Source of the DNA: Paralithodes platypus
Taxonomy: Eukaryota; Arthropoda; Malacostraca; Decapoda; Lithodidae
Direction: 5' to 3'
Assembly: GCA_032716605.1 (NCBI GenBank)
Contig: CM064573.1
Coordinates: 4,975,782 to 5,039,781, forward strand
DNA: 64,000 nucleotides
Shown: in pieces, positions 11,481 to 22,222 of the stretch
How the letters are laid out: every line of letters starts with the position of its first letter
How positions within the stretch are numbered: the first letter of the stretch is position 1
Notes under the pieces: model-generated
Databases searched by the model: none
Seen by the model: only the letters and a program-made list of their open reading frames with translations
Told to the model about the DNA's origin: nothing
Made by a program: the position numbers and the translations under genes

Positions 11481-13050
11481 ATCACCCCAACTGCATTGAA
11501 ATACACTTCACGAGATAGAGGGAAGTCTATACAACAATATTTATCATGTCGCGCTTGAATCTGCTCGTAGGAGTGTATAAAACCTGAATCCTATATTTCA
11601 AAATATGAAATACTGTATATATAACTTACATTTCTAATCTAAAAAGTGAAAAATGATGCGTAACTCGAAACCTAATCGATGGATTTTTATGATTTTTGCA
11701 CAGTGGTACATTAACACTTTGGCGTGCCTGGCCTACCCTCTCCCGCCTACATAGAAAGTGAACCGCGCTCTCCACCTCCCACCTACCCTGTAAATAACGC
11801 ACAGTGTAGTAAAACGCTCGCCTGCCCTACTAAGCTAGTACTCCAGCTTGGGCCAAAAAGCTTCTAGCCGCGGCCAACATAATAATGCTATCGCGCCTTT
11901 TCACCCACAAATATCACCCCAACTGCATTGAAATACACTTCACGAGATAGAGGGCAGTCTATACAACAATATTAATCATGTCGAGCTTGAACCTGATCAT
12001 AGGAGTGTATAAAACCTTAATCCTATATTTCAAAATATGAAATACTGTATATATAACTTACATTTCTAATCTAAAAAGTGGAAAATGATGCGTAACTCGA
12101 AACATAATCGATGGATTTTTATGATTTTTACACAGTGGTACATTAACCTTTGGCGTGCCTGGCCTACCCTCTCCCGCCTACATAGGAAGTGAACCGCGCT
12201 CTCCACCTTTTATTAAGGTGACAGTTACAAAGTGGTGTACAATCTATCTTACTCTAGTTACATTGTAGTTTATCTTATTGTACCAGTACCTCCCTACAAT
12301 CAACCTAGTTGTTCCCCAATTCGTCCCTCCGCCACGACCATTTCAAAGTCCAAGTCTCTCACTCTTGTCCTCTGTAGCGGGGAGGACCTTGTACCCCTGA
12401 GACTTAGGAGTGCAGACCTGAGAAGAGAGAAAGAGAGCCGGCATCTCATCCAAGTTATGACTTGGCTTCTATGCTGGCGCTTTTTCTCCGATATTTGTTC
12501 AGCTAATCTGGCATAGAAGACATTTGCAGAAGGTCCCATACCTCCCGACGATGAGAAGACCAGAGGAGTAAAGCTTCCTTGATCCCTGTTCAAAATTCTT
12601 TCTTCATAAGCGTGTTTTTTCTCACTTTCGTTTCTCAAGTATGCCGCCTTGTGTCCTCGCTCACGATATGTTTGTGCTCTTGGGTTGAAGATTCTGATGT
12701 CGAAAAAATCCCGTTGTCCCCTCGTCCAAAAACCTCGAGCACTTACGTCCACTCTTGCTTCATTTGAAGTATTTGCAGTATTGTGCGCCAAGCGCTGTCC
12801 GTCCATAGGCAGAAGTTCCGGTTCGATTCTGACATCATGGCCGCGCTCTCCACCTCCCACCTACCCTGTAAAAAACGCACAGTATATTAAAACGCCGCCC
12901 GCCCTACTAGGCTAGTACTCCAGCTTGGGCCAAAAAGCTTCTAGCCGCGGCCAACATAATAATGTTATCGCTCCTTTTTATCCACACATATCACCCAAAC
13001 TGCATTGAAATACACTTCACAAGATAGAGGGAATCTATACAACAATATTT
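11481..13050. repeat. ~430-bp tandem repeat (satellite-like), interrupted
   Basis: Unit starts marked by 'atcaccccaactgcattg' fall at 11481, 11913 and 12990. The first spacing is 432 bp; the second is 1077 bp, which becomes about 430 when the 632-bp insertion and its extra 15-bp duplication are removed. The third unit breaks off near 13048. Units contain 'tggcgtgcctggcctaccct' and 'agcttgggccaaaaagcttc' blocks and no ORF. Confidence 0.85.
12209..12840 (-). mobile_element. Retroposed 3' fragment with nuclease-like ORF, 15-bp target duplications
   Basis: The insertion is flanked by perfect 15-base direct repeats (12194-12208 and 12841-12855, 'ccgcgctctccacct'). On the minus strand it encodes about 180 residues ending at 12300: EARVDVSARGFW, FFDIRIFNP, GSFTPLVFSSSGGMG and RCRLSFSLLRSAL. 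This pattern recurs, by memory, at the C-terminus of reverse-transcriptase-bearing elements in many invertebrates, and the D...FFDxRxF spacing suggests a restriction-like nuclease fold. The minus-strand 3' end carries AATAAA directly before the duplication, as expected for target-primed reverse transcription of a polyadenylated RNA with 5' truncation. The first codons of the frame are host satellite sequence. Confidence 0.7.
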
Positions 13051-13394
13051 TTTCTATCAACCCAAAAATAGTGTATCTATTGTATAATGGTTATATATCA
13101 TTATCATATTATACAATTAATATTCGTAAATATTTCTGCTGCAAATTGTGGTATGTTTCTTATATCAACAACAAAATAGTGAATCTATAATGGTTGTCGT
13201 ATATAATTAGTATTCGTAAATATTTCTGCTGCGAATTGTGGTATGTGTCACTTTTCTTCACAATATTTCCGAAACCGGCTAAATAACATATTTGTATTAT
13301 CATACATACTAAACCATAGCTATATTTTCCGCTGAACATGATGGCGATGTTAAGAATATGTTCTCATCAATATTGGATTTTATAGAAGTAATGT

Positions 13395-13545
13395 ATAACG
13401 ATAGTTTTAGCGTTTATATCAGTGATGAAACGGGAAAAAAGACCAGTTCCAAGATTAATCATAGACGACAACTGAACACTGAGATCGAACGTGTCCGCAA
13501 TATTAAGACTTTACGGACTGTTGATCATGTTATGACCAACAATTA
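13395..13545 (+). pseudogene. Decayed exon of the recombinase-associated family
   Basis: A short open stretch encodes ETGKKTSSKINHRRQL then NTEIERVRNIKTL. Both halves recur: TGKTTSSKIN at 15250-15281, and HHRRQLNNDIERVRN on the minus strand at about 36.5 kb. Here the two exons appear fused without an intron, which suggests a retro-copied or rearranged piece. Confidence 0.5.
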
Positions 13546-13674
13546 ATACAAACGAAAAAAGCTGAACTAGATGAACTGAAGAGAGAGAAAGGCCGAGAAA
13601 ATAATACTATATTCCTGCAGTGGCAGTGTGCAAGAAGACTTCTAAATGAAAACAAAGGCCCAAATCGTAAATAG

Positions 13675-13974
13675 TCCAAAGCGATCAGCAAGACAACAAA
13701 TAGACCTGGCAGACCATGCCCAGTCGCCGGTTGCTACAGGGAATCAGCCAACCTACGGAAGCACATGGCCGTTTGCCACTCGTACCTAACTAACGACGAT
13801 AGAGAGAATGTTTTGGCTGCAGCAAGTAGGTGCTCTAAGAAAAGGTCCCTGCCACCAACAAATGCAAAGAAAACAAACCTATATGATTGTCCCTTTAGAG
13901 ATGCCCTCTTTGGGTCATGCGGAACAGAGGAGGAAATTGCGAGAAATACCTTTGGGGAGGGGGTCTTAAGATAA
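13675..13974 (+). pseudogene. C2H2-type zinc finger exon, decayed
   Basis: The frame reads RPCPVAGCYRESANLRKHM then AVCHSYL: C-x4-C-x10-H-x4-H, a C2H2-type finger with the typical L-x2-H, followed by a basic segment and a stop at 13974. An in-frame TAG precedes it near 13673, unless an acceptor is used there. Lysine-rich fingers of this sort accompany tyrosine-recombinase-like domains in related elements (inference). Its 3' end runs into the tandem duplication that starts at 13948. Confidence 0.45.
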
Positions 13975-14996
13975 TTCAACTCACCCGAGAAGCTGTCATG
14001 ACCGGAGGACCCTTAATTAACCTGTATCGGCGACGGCTTTTTAAGTTTTTCTAGCTATATTTATACGAATTTCTGTAGTTTAAGAATGTTTTGTGGTATA
14101 TTAAAACGGGTTCTGCGTTAGTTCCAAGCCTGTCAATTGCTGGAGGCACTTTTTAAACTGAAGAAATTCGTCTAATAGTAGCCAAAATTAAGTTAAAAGG
14201 ACGTCGCCGGTACAGAAGGGGTTAATGGCACGCTCTGAAACCCTCTCCGCGAGCACACTCAGAATGATGACCGACTCCTGAACGCATGCTCTCAACTTTC
14301 TCAAAGAAATAGAGAATCGACAATTCCAAGTAACAGAAAATATCCTAGGCCCGGTTAGGCGAGCTATCGCAAATTAAAGCAAATAGTATGCTATCGATTA
14401 ATTATTTGAATGATTCGTATTTTCGTGTTTATATCTGTAAAAGTGATGATTCCATGTGTTGTACAACTACCTTTGGGGAGGGGGTCATAAGATAATTCAA
14501 CTCACCCGAGAAGCTGTCATGACCGGAGGACCCTTAATTAACCTGTACCGGCAACGGCTTTTTAAGTTTTTCTAGCTATATTTATACGAATTTCTGTAGT
14601 TTAAGAATGTTTTGTGGTATATTAAAATGGGTTCTGCGTTAGTTCCAAGCCTGTCAATTGCTGGAGGCACTTTTTAAACTGAAGAAATTCGTCTAATAGT
14701 AGCCAACATTAAGTTAAAAGGACGTCGCCGGTACAGAAGGGGTTAATGGCACGCTCTGAAACCCTCTCCGCGAGCACACTCAGAATGATGACCGACTCCT
14801 GTACGCATGCTCTCAACTTTCTCAAAGAAATAGAGAATCGACAATTCCAAGAAACAGAAAATCTCCTAGGCCCGGTCAGGCGAGCTGTCGCCAATTAATG
14901 CAAATAGTAAGTATAACGCTATCGATTAATTATTTGAATGTTTCGTATTTTCGTGTTTATATTTGTAAAAGTGATGATTCCACGTGTTGTACAACT
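13948..14996. repeat. Tandem duplication of a 521-bp segment
   Basis: 'acctttggggagggggtc' begins at 13948 and again at 14469; the following ~520 bases match closely through 'gtgttgtacaacta'. Only the first copy keeps the coding 5' side of the zinc-finger exon. Differences are scattered substitutions and a small indel near 14370/14900. Confidence 0.9.
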
Positions 14997-15056
14997 AATT
15001 ATTATGTTCTCTGATCGACATTATTGCATGGGGTTCTGTCATATATTCTTCCACAG

Positions 15057-15281
15057 AATACTTTGGCGTGGAAGAGGTGGGACAGAGAGAATACCGTAAA
15101 CAGCAAAATGAGGCTGAGCTGTTAGCCATGGAAGATGTGCATACCCTGGAAACTAATGACGCTATTGAAATTCCCATAAATAATGCTGCATCATTAATCC
15201 ACGATGGACGTGCACCAGCAAAGCAACGTATGCAGAAAGACTATGTCGAAACGGGAAAAACGACCAGCTCCAAGATTAATT
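15057..15281 (+). pseudogene. Exon of recombinase-associated family (EYFGVEE ... TSSKIN)
   Basis: A clear acceptor (ttcttccacag, ending 15056) and donor GTAAGT (15282) bound a fully open 225-base exon beginning in phase with EYFGVEEVGQRE and ending TGKTTSSKIN. It is homologous to the first part of the recombinase exon in the tandem units at 32.7 and 34.8 kb (EYFGMDEAGQRE), and to minus-strand exons at 37.4-37.6 kb. The exon itself is intact, but it lacks the catalytic part found in the tandem units and neighbouring exons are broken. Confidence 0.55.
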
Positions 15282-15379
15282 GTAAGTATCATTTATTACA
15301 TTTTCTCATGAAAATATGATCTCAATAACAATATTGCTCAATAGTATTTGAACGAATGAAAACATTTTCACGTTTTCAG

Positions 15380-15541
15380 GAACGAAGAAGAGGAAGAAGA
15401 TGAAGCAGCGATGCATAGTGGTATAAATGAGACGGAACACGTCCAACCACGCTAGAAAAAAAGACAAATAAATCAGACACCCCGTTGTCTCATGGTCTCG
15501 ATGAAGAGGCACTGCAGATGACGTGCTACTTGAAACAACTG
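15380..15541 (+). pseudogene. Next exon-like segment, frame interrupted
   Basis: The acceptor 'cacgttttcag' ends at 15379 and a GTGAGC donor follows at 15542. The segment starts with an acidic/basic run (gaagaagaggaag) and contains stops in the frame continuing from the previous exon, so it is probably decayed. Matching sequence occurs twice on the minus strand at 36.78-36.91 and 37.2-37.3 kb. Confidence 0.4.
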
Positions 15542-15720
15542 GTGAGCTGGTATCTTTATTTTTTCTTAAATTTCCCCTTGTGTTATACTTGCGATGTGTT
15601 ATATGTTTATTGTAATGCCCTCGAAAATGTCCCGCAACCACAATAATGTACTACCCGAGTTGACGTCAGGTATAGCGTAAAATAGTCGTGGATGGTAAGT
15701 CCAATAAACTCATAGTACGT

Positions 15721-15930
15721 CCGTGGTAGTACAGTGGGTTAGCGCGCGGGCCAGGTGGTGATGGTGGGTAATCACTAACCAGGGTTCGAACCCCACCCAA
15801 GGCATCTCAAAACCTGTGGGTTTTTAGGAGGGTTAAATTCCCTTCAGAGGTTCGTACCCCGCGCCAGGTACCAAGAAATGTTGATCCTAAAGTGGGCCTG
15901 GGGATATTTCGGTCCTGAAAAACCTAGCAT
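15721..15930 (+). mobile_element. tRNA-derived SINE
   Basis: An A-box-like 'cagtgggttagcgcgcgg' is followed about 45 bases on by a perfect B-box 'gggttcgaacccc' (15782-15794). The head resembles a tRNA but the anticodon arm is not convincing, and unrelated body sequence follows ('ggttcgtaccccgcgcc' near 15850), so this is a SINE rather than a tRNA gene. It abuts a CR1-like 3' fragment. Confidence 0.65.
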
Positions 15931-15934
15931 TTCA

Positions 15935-16784
15935 TAAACACTGCAATTTCTCTGAACCAGGATCTTTCTAGAATTAATGAATGGGGACAAAAGAATCTAG
16001 TTGCCTTTAATGCACAGAAAACCAAGTACATTCAATTTTCTAACCGACAGAATCTCACTGACTCCCATATATTTTTTAATGATGTAAATATTCCCACTTC
16101 CCCTAGTATTGACATTCTCGGTGTAACATTAACTACTAACTTGAGCTGGACACATTATGTTAGAAGCATTGCTAAGAATGCCTCTAAAAAACTGGGACTC
16201 CTGTACAGAGTTCGAGAATTCTTCACTGACGAGCAGTTGGCCGTAATATATAAAAGTCATATGCGTTCTCAGATGGATTACTGTTCACCTCTGTGGAGTG
16301 GAAGTGGAGTGGTGGCATTGAGGCAGTTGGACAAAATTCAAAATAAAGCTATTTAGATTAATCAATAATCCTGCAATCACACAGGACCTTCCTACATTAT
16401 CCATACGAAGAAACGTTGCATCCCTTGCATTATTCTACAGATATTTTCACAGCAATTGTTCCGAGGAACTTGCTTCAATTGTGCCGCCTCTCCACATCTT
16501 TCCCCATAGAACTAGGGCAGCTGAGAGTGCCCATGAATTTACACTTTCTCCTCCACAATGCAGAACTTCTGCTAATCAAAATTAATTTATCCCTAGAACT
16601 ACTACTCTTTGGAATTCACTTCCCTCGAATTGCTTTCCACAAACTTACAATCTACACATTTTTAAATCCAGTTGTTACAAACATTTTATGAATAGAGGAT
16701 GCCTTTAGGCACATGGACCTTTTTGTTTTATCTGTGTTTTTCCTTCCTCCGTTCATTGTCTCTTAAAAAATACAATAATAAAAA
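15935..16784 (+). mobile_element. CR1/jockey-group LINE, 3' fragment (end of RT and C-terminus)
   Basis: The frame encodes NTAISLNQDLSRINEWGQ, LGVTLTTNLSWTHYV, DYCSPLWSG and LDKIQNKAI, the thumb and C-terminal region following the RT palm in CR1/jockey-type elements. A 1-base slip near 16352 changes frame; the other frame continues with NNPAITQDLP and SLALFYRYFH and ends MNRGCL-stop near 16707. The 3' end is AT-rich with AATAAA-like sequence before the next element at 16785. The reading continues exactly where the minus-strand fragment at 51.84 kb breaks off, so both belong to the same family. Confidence 0.75.
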
Positions 16785-17640
16785 GTAGGGAAGGTATACA
16801 GTAGGGTAGTGATTGAGAGAGTGAGAGTGCGAACGGAGAAATGGATAGGCGACGAGCAGGGAGGTTTCAGGAAGGGTAGAGGATGTGTAGATCAGATTTT
16901 TACCCTGAATTGTGTTGTGGAAATGAAACAAAAGGTGTATGTTGCCTTTATGGACTTGGAGAAGGCCTATGACAGAGTGGATAGAGAAGGTTTGTGGAAA
17001 GTACTTAGATTAGACGGAGTAGATGGCAAGTGGCTGAAAGCAGTGAAGAGCATGTATGAGGGTGCAAAGGTGGCAGTACGTGTGGAGAGTGAGCAGAGCG
17101 AGTTCTTTGACCTGAATGTTGGTTTGAAACAGGGGTGTGTGATGTCCCCGTAATTGTTTACTGTATATAAGGATGGAGTCATGAAGAAATAATATCAAGA
17201 GCAGTGGGTGTTGGTGTATCGCTGAAAAGGGAGGGAATTGAGTGGAAGCTACCTATACTGCTGATTGCGGATGATACAGTTCCGATGAGTGATAATGAAT
17301 GGGAGTTGCAGGGTCCGGTAAATGAGTTTGGAACAGTGTGCGAAAAATGGAATTTGAAGGTAAATGCGGGGAAGAGCAAGGTTATGGTCTTCGAAAGGGG
17401 TGAAGTCACTGAGTGTGAGGTGAAGCTGAACGGTCAGGCTATGGAGATCGTCAACTCTTTTAAGTATCTGGGCAGTGTGTTGAGTAAAGATGGGACTATG
17501 GATGAAGAAGTGCGGAAGAGGGTATAACAGGGGAAGAGGGTTATAGGAATGCTGAAAGCAGTAACAAGAAATAGGGTGGTCAGTATGGAAGTGGCCACCC
17601 CTTCGGGGATCGCGGCGTCAGCCTAAAGAGAAATAGATAG
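16785..17640 (+). mobile_element. RTE-like LINE reverse transcriptase fragment, copy 1
   Basis: Encodes GFRKGRGCVDQIFTLNCVV, VAFMDLEKAYDRVDRE, VGLKQGCVMSP and later VNAGKSKVMVF and FKYLGSVLSKDGTMDE: RT motifs 2a, A, B and the thumb. Where YADD-like motif C is expected the copy reads 'LLIADDTV' in frame 17204-17527, but there is a stop after MSP and a frame change, so it is dead. The copy ends at the 'ccccttcgggg' hairpin (17592-17620) and a short ATAG-rich tail. Several other copies lie at 21.4, 27.3-31.0 and 54.5-55.5 kb. Confidence 0.8.
17592..17620 (+). other. 3'-terminal hairpin shared by RTE-like copies
   Basis: 'ccaccccttcggggat' folds as a 4-bp CCCC/GGGG stem with a TTC loop and is followed by 'cgcggcgtca' and an ATAG-rich tail. 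The same ~29 bases end another copy at 29002-29030 and occur inside the tandem units at 31859-31887 and 33936-33964. A 3' hairpin before a microsatellite tail fits an RT recognition site (inference). Confidence 0.55.
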
Positions 17641-18010
17641 ATTGCATTTTTTAAATGTTACTTAGATACATGATCTATCAATTATTAACTTCTTCTTGAC
17701 GATGGAACTTGTCGATGCTTCACTGATTGACCCCTCCAGGGCTGCTTGGTTCACCTCAATATTCGATTGTGATCCTGCACTTCTATGATGGTTGGTGTAA
17801 CTGGCGAAGAAGGCCCTTGCTCATCCATGGCCGAGATCCACTGTCCAGGAACTGACCAGTCCCATCATCCAAGGGTACATTAGTTGACTGTCACCTGAAA
17901 AGTGTGGGCAAAAAAATATACATAAGTTTTTTTTAATGCATATATAAAGTTAATTGTAGCATGATTTATTTATTAGTACACAATAATTCCCTAAATACAC
18001 AAACAAAAAA
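17641..18010 (-). pseudogene. Minus-strand copy of the duplicated-exon family
   Basis: The reverse complement carries the intron end 'cacttttcag', the exon start 'gtgacagtcaactaatgtac', then the repeat region and the segment ending 'tccatcgtcaagaagaag' seen at 2160-2210. Flanking intron sequence matches 780-870 inverted. The Arg codon near the exon start is changed to TGA and frames are broken. A nearly identical copy with the same neighbours is at 29041-29410. Confidence 0.65.
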
Positions 18011-18029
18011 CAAAAATTATTTTCAAATT

Positions 18030-18127
18030 CAAGAAGGATAAGACAGTGGTGGAAAGAAAGTCATTGATTGATTATGTATGTGTCGATGCACGAATGAAGA
18101 AATCTGTGATGGAGGCTAGGCCGTATA
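18030..18127 (+). mobile_element. RTE-like LINE, endonuclease fragment
   Basis: Encodes SLIDYVCVDARMKKSVMEA, matching the endonuclease part of the longer copy at 29440-29600, and stops abruptly at 'gtatagggg' where the Gypsy fragment begins. Confidence 0.7.
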
Positions 18128-19505
18128 GGGGAAGGCAAGTGTTGGTCTCGTGGTTAAGCTATTCTTTAATTTATTAAAACTTTGCTCTTGTTCATAACTC
18201 CAATTAAATTCCACACCTTTCTTTAACAGTTCGTAAAGGGGTTTCGCCATGATTGCATAATTTTGAATGAAACTCCTATAATAACCACTGATACCAAGGA
18301 ATTGTCGCAATTGTTTTACGTCAGTGGGTGTTGGGAAATTTGTGATAGCGTTCGTGAGATCAGGAGTGGTATTAACACCATCTGGGGTTAGTTCATGTCC
18401 TAAAAAATTTAGTTTCTTCTTGAAAAAGTTACATTTACTAAGTTTAATCTTTAAACCAGCTTCGTTAAGCCTAGATAAAACTTTCCTCAGTGCTTCAACA
18501 TGGTCCGATATATTTTTTAGAAAAAATTATGATATCGTCTATATATACATAAACGTTATCACCTAATAATCCTGCCAATATATTAGACATGAGACGTTGA
18601 AATACTGCCGGTGATTTTTTAAGGCCCTGTGGTAAGCGTTTGAACTCATATGTTCCAGAGGGGGAATTAAATGCGGTGTATTGACGGGAATCTTCATCTA
18701 AATTAATCTGATGGAAACCACTCGACAAATCCATAGTACTAAACACTTTATTATCAGTACCTAACGAATTTATGATTTCAGGGATTACAGGCATATGAAA
18801 ATGTTCAGTTTCTGTGAGAGAATTAAGTTTCCTGTAATCTACGACAACTATATATTCGCCCTTATTTTTCTTAGGAACCAAAAATAGGGGAATACGCCAT
18901 AAAGACAGAGATGGCTGTATTACATCTTGTTCCAATAATTCTTTCACATGCGTATTAGTTAATTCTCTTTGGGAATGAGAGAGACGGTACATTGGCAGAT
19001 ACACAGGTGTTTGATTAACATCTTTCAAAATTATACGGTGATCCAGGATATCTGTAAATCCCATAGAGTCAGTTTTAAGATGTACAGTGAAGTGAAATTC
19101 ATTTAACAATTCGTGTAAAGGAGCGATTGCCTCGGGATAATCTACTGGGTTAAGTTGACTTAATATTTCTTTCATTCGTTCATCAGAATATGATGGTGTA
19201 AAGGCTTTCATATTAACATTACTTATGGATATAGGACTCATTTCCTCAAATATTCCGGGGATAACTTCAGCTTCACAAATAACTGTACCCGCACATATTT
19301 GTATCATGCCATTAGTAAAATTAGTTAACAGTGTCATAAAACAATTAGTATGTTTAACTTCATGTAAACTTTGGGAGACGTGTATGCCTTTAATCATTCT
19401 AGTGTCTGGAAGTAAAACTAGTGAGTTAACATCTTCACATATATTATCGGCATATACAACAGCGACTTTAGCGGAGTGTGGCTCAATTACAATATCCTTG
19501 TCCAT
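18128..19505 (-). mobile_element. Ty3/Gypsy pol fragment: reverse transcriptase
   Basis: Minus-strand ORF 19505-18495 encodes about 336 residues with the RT signatures IPLFLVPKKNKGEYIVVVDY, FSTMDLSSGFHQI, FKRLPQGLKKSPAVFQ and YVYIDDIIIFS (catalytic Asp pair intact). It leaves frame just after FSKKY; the adjoining frame continues through LNFLGHELTPDGV and ISGYYRSFI with the connection segment leading to RNase H, and is cut at 18128 by an RTE piece. RNase H and integrase are missing. LPQGLKKSP replaces the usual LPFGLxxAP, a noticeable change in motif B. Related to the protease at 19914 and gag at 20.3-21.4 kb. Confidence 0.85.
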
Positions 19506-19913
19506 AAGAATATTTGTAATAGAAGGACTTTAATCCGACATAATCAGTTACCGTGACTGTAGGGGTTTGAGGTTGAGAATAAGATAAGGGTGTGTGTTTC
19601 CGTGTATGGGTAAAACCTTGTTTCCCGCGGCGCTCATAAGACGGCGGGTGTGTGAGTGTGTGGCGGTGAATGTGTGTGGTGCCGTGGATGTGGTTTGACC
19701 TTGAAACGCGACAGTGGTGCAGTGCGGGGCTGTGCCACTCTCACCCACTGCCTTACATCTCGCGTCCATTACGCTCACAGCACTAGACGGGGGAATATTT
19801 AATGTGGTACCTTCAATAAAGACCTTTTCTATTTCCATTCCGTTCATGTGAGGGAACGCAACATTTTTCTGTTTCTCATAGTACCATACCCTAACAATAT
19901 GTCAGCTCCCACA
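19506..19913 (-). mobile_element. Gypsy fragment: protease C-terminus and linker
   Basis: Past the protease stop, another frame reads NVGADILLGYGTM, which is the conserved DILLG flap-end motif of retropepsins. The stop at 19914 is therefore a frame break. The linker down to the RT frame (19847-19548) is open but of low complexity (Thr/Ser/His-rich). Confidence 0.6.
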
Positions 19914-20234
19914 TTAATTAAGTGTATGTAAGACATAAAATTTCTCATTATAAGGATTTCGATCTGAATGCAAAGTCAGGGGCAAGTACGTCACTCCAAT
20001 AATTCCCAAATGATCACCAGAAACACTTTCTAATATTACATCTGGAGGGGATATTTTCAAAGACTTGTCAGAATTTAGTCTCTCAAAAATATTTTCAGGA
20101 ATGAGGTTAACAGGAGAACCCGTGTCTAACAAAACTGTCATTGATATACCCTTACATTGAGAATTAAGAACACATAACTCTGGAGATTGCATTAGGGCAC
20201 CAACACGTAATTTTCTGAGGGATTTGGGTTTCAC
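19914..20234 (-). mobile_element. Gypsy fragment: aspartic protease
   Basis: Encodes MTVLLDTGSPVNLI with the catalytic Asp-Thr-Gly loop, then the SVSGDHLG strand typical of this lineage. It is about 107 residues to a premature stop. A close relative with a damaged active site is at 57821-58393. Confidence 0.75.
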
Positions 20235-20317
20235 TACTGGCGGGAGGGGGGAGGGGGGGGGACACTTATATTTACGTTATAGGGAGTTGAGAGCCGCGCG
20301 CCATGTTTCTAGAGTGT

Positions 20318-21395
20318 TTAGCAGTGCGTCTGAATGATTTGTCCGACTGCCGCGACTACCTCACATTGACTGGTCCAATGTGTCCTTTCTTTGCACTTCC
20401 GACAGTATGGCGAACGTCCTGTCGAAAATTCATGACTTTCTTTCTGTTTGATATGGCAATTAGAGACCTTATGGCCTGCATAACCACAGTAGTAACGCAA
20501 GTCGGTGTTCCCAGTTTGAGAATTAGGTTTGGCCTGAAAATGAGTGGGAGAATGTGGAATGTTTCCGTGAACGTACGAACGTGACACATAAGCGTAATTT
20601 CCATGACGGGAACCAGAGGGATACTGAGAGACGGGAGGTGTGTGAGGGTGGTGTGAGAGAGTATTGTTTAGATTTAGGGAGCTAGGGTGTCTGTGGGGAG
20701 GTCCTGGAGAACTGAGCTGTTTTGGGGGAAGGTTTGGGAACCGGAGCATTTTTAGCATTAGTGGGTTTTATTTGAGCAACAGTGAATTGTATTTGATTTG
20801 TAGTGATGCCGCCATTGTCACAAGCCTGTTGCAGAGACTTCGTGAATTTAGTCAAACTGTCAGTTGGAGCAAATTCAACTCTACGAGCAATAGGCTGTAC
20901 ATTTTCTGGCAATTCTGAAACCAACAGGGTATATGAGAGGAGCTTACTAAACTGTTTCAACGAAAAAAAATCGCCTGTAAACCAAGAGTTACCTTTTAAA
21001 CCGTTGCTCATTGTGTTCGCCATTACGGAACAATCTGCCAATAGAGTATCAACAGATTTGCCCTTATTTATATGTTGGATTGAGTTAGCAAAATCATGAA
21101 TCAGAGCAAAGTCACCTCTTGAGTTTCGTGCTAATTTCTCCAAAAACTCGTCTTTGAAGGTTTGATAAGTCGTGCATTCTAGCAACTCGTCACAAGCTAA
21201 TAAATTACCGGCTGGAGTTCTACCCTTATCAAATTTAGAGCAAAATATATCGATTTTACCTCTGTCATCTGTGACCTTTCGAGCGGCGATCTCAGACTCG
21301 ATATCACTAAATACCGCAAAAATCGATATATTATCATCTAGGCCTGTAAATACCTTTTGCGCCTGACCGTGAACAACATGTAAATTTAAGTTTTG
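20318..21395 (-). mobile_element. Gypsy fragment: gag with zinc knuckle
   Basis: The upstream frame (21395-20682) encodes a helical gag-like region, including FSDIESEIAARKVTDD and YQTFKDEFLEKLARNS; the overlapping frame 20758-20318 encodes a proline-rich stretch and nucleocapsid. The second knuckle YCRKCKERTHWTSQC is a full CX2CX4HX4C. The first reads RYYCGYAGHKVSNC, with Arg where the first Cys should be. A frame change lies between about 20682 and 20758. The 5' side is cut at 21395 by an RTE piece; no LTR is visible on either side. Confidence 0.7.
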
Positions 21396-21556
21396 TGCAA
21401 ACTAGCATGGGAGAATGGGAGTGCACCCGATGACAGGAAGACTGGCATAACAGTCCCCCTATATAAGGGCAAAGGGGAAAGAGGAGTGTGTGGTAACCGC
21501 CGAGGAATATGTCTTCTAAGCGTAGTAGGGAAGGTATACAGTAGGGTAGTGATTGA
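21396..21556 (+). mobile_element. RTE-like LINE fragment
   Basis: Encodes CKLAWENGSAPDDRKTGI and VPLYKGKGERGVCGN, the N-terminal RT region found at 30420-30560, then diverges after the 'gtagtgattga' landmark into an unrelated repeat. Confidence 0.7.
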
Positions 21557-21559
21557 TCT

Positions 21560-21792
21560 TGATTTTGCCCCGAGGGGCGAGTTTATTGAGCAGCGCCCCC
21601 CATCCTGTGAGGGGACAACCACTAGTAAGGCGATACATACTGCTCAAAGAGCCATTATTCCACTGAAACAACAGCATCGTCGTCTGGTTACATTCATATT
21701 TGTGTTTATAAGTCAGGTTGGCATTATTCAGATGCGTTATTATAGTTTCCTCATTTAATTGTCACATGGTCTGTATATACGTAGGATATTTC

Positions 21793-21834
<42 letters not shown>

Positions 21835-21980
21835 CAAGCTTGTAGTGACTGAATTATTAATTGACAGGTTGTAAATAATAGCACTACATAACTAGTGCAA
21901 TCGTATGAGGAGACTATTCATATTTTCATTACATCAATGATTATTGAGATCATAGCTGAATACAATTATTACAAAAATAG
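21560..21980 (+). repeat. Repeat module with 34-base poly(A), copy 1
   Basis: 'ggggacaaccactagtaagg' and 'tactgctcaaagagc' lead to a pure A run (21796-21829), then 'gactgaattattaattgaca' and 'gatcatagctgaataca'. The same order recurs at 22590-22885, poly(A) run included (22724-22753), so the A run is internal to the repeat or marks two adjacent retroposed units. Confidence 0.75.
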
Positions 21981-22222
21981 GCCCCTCAACTTTCTCTTCA
22001 TAATTGCTGAGGGGCACAGGGCCCTGGGTGGGGCTTTGGTTTCCCGGGCGTTTCCGCACCCTCCTCAGCCCCCCGCCATGGAGTGGCTTCGGTCACCCAG
22101 GCTTTATTGTGGTCGGCGGGGAGGGTTCTGTGGGGGCACTCGGTTATGGCCTTGGAATTGCTCGGGGCCTTGGGGCTGTTCGGCCAGGCAGCTTGGGGAA
22201 CAACAACAACAACAACAACAAC
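21981..22222 (+). mobile_element. SINE-like GC-rich repeat with (CAA)n tail
   Basis: The block starts 'gcccctcaactttctc', is GC-rich and ends in eight CAA units (22199-22222). Its first ~95 bases recur at 55140-55235 within a broken RTE copy. No RNA polymerase III boxes are convincing, so its type is uncertain. Confidence 0.5.

Noticed and set aside
15721..15800. tRNA gene
   Set aside because: Good B box but no proper anticodon arm or acceptor pairing, with a SINE-like body following.
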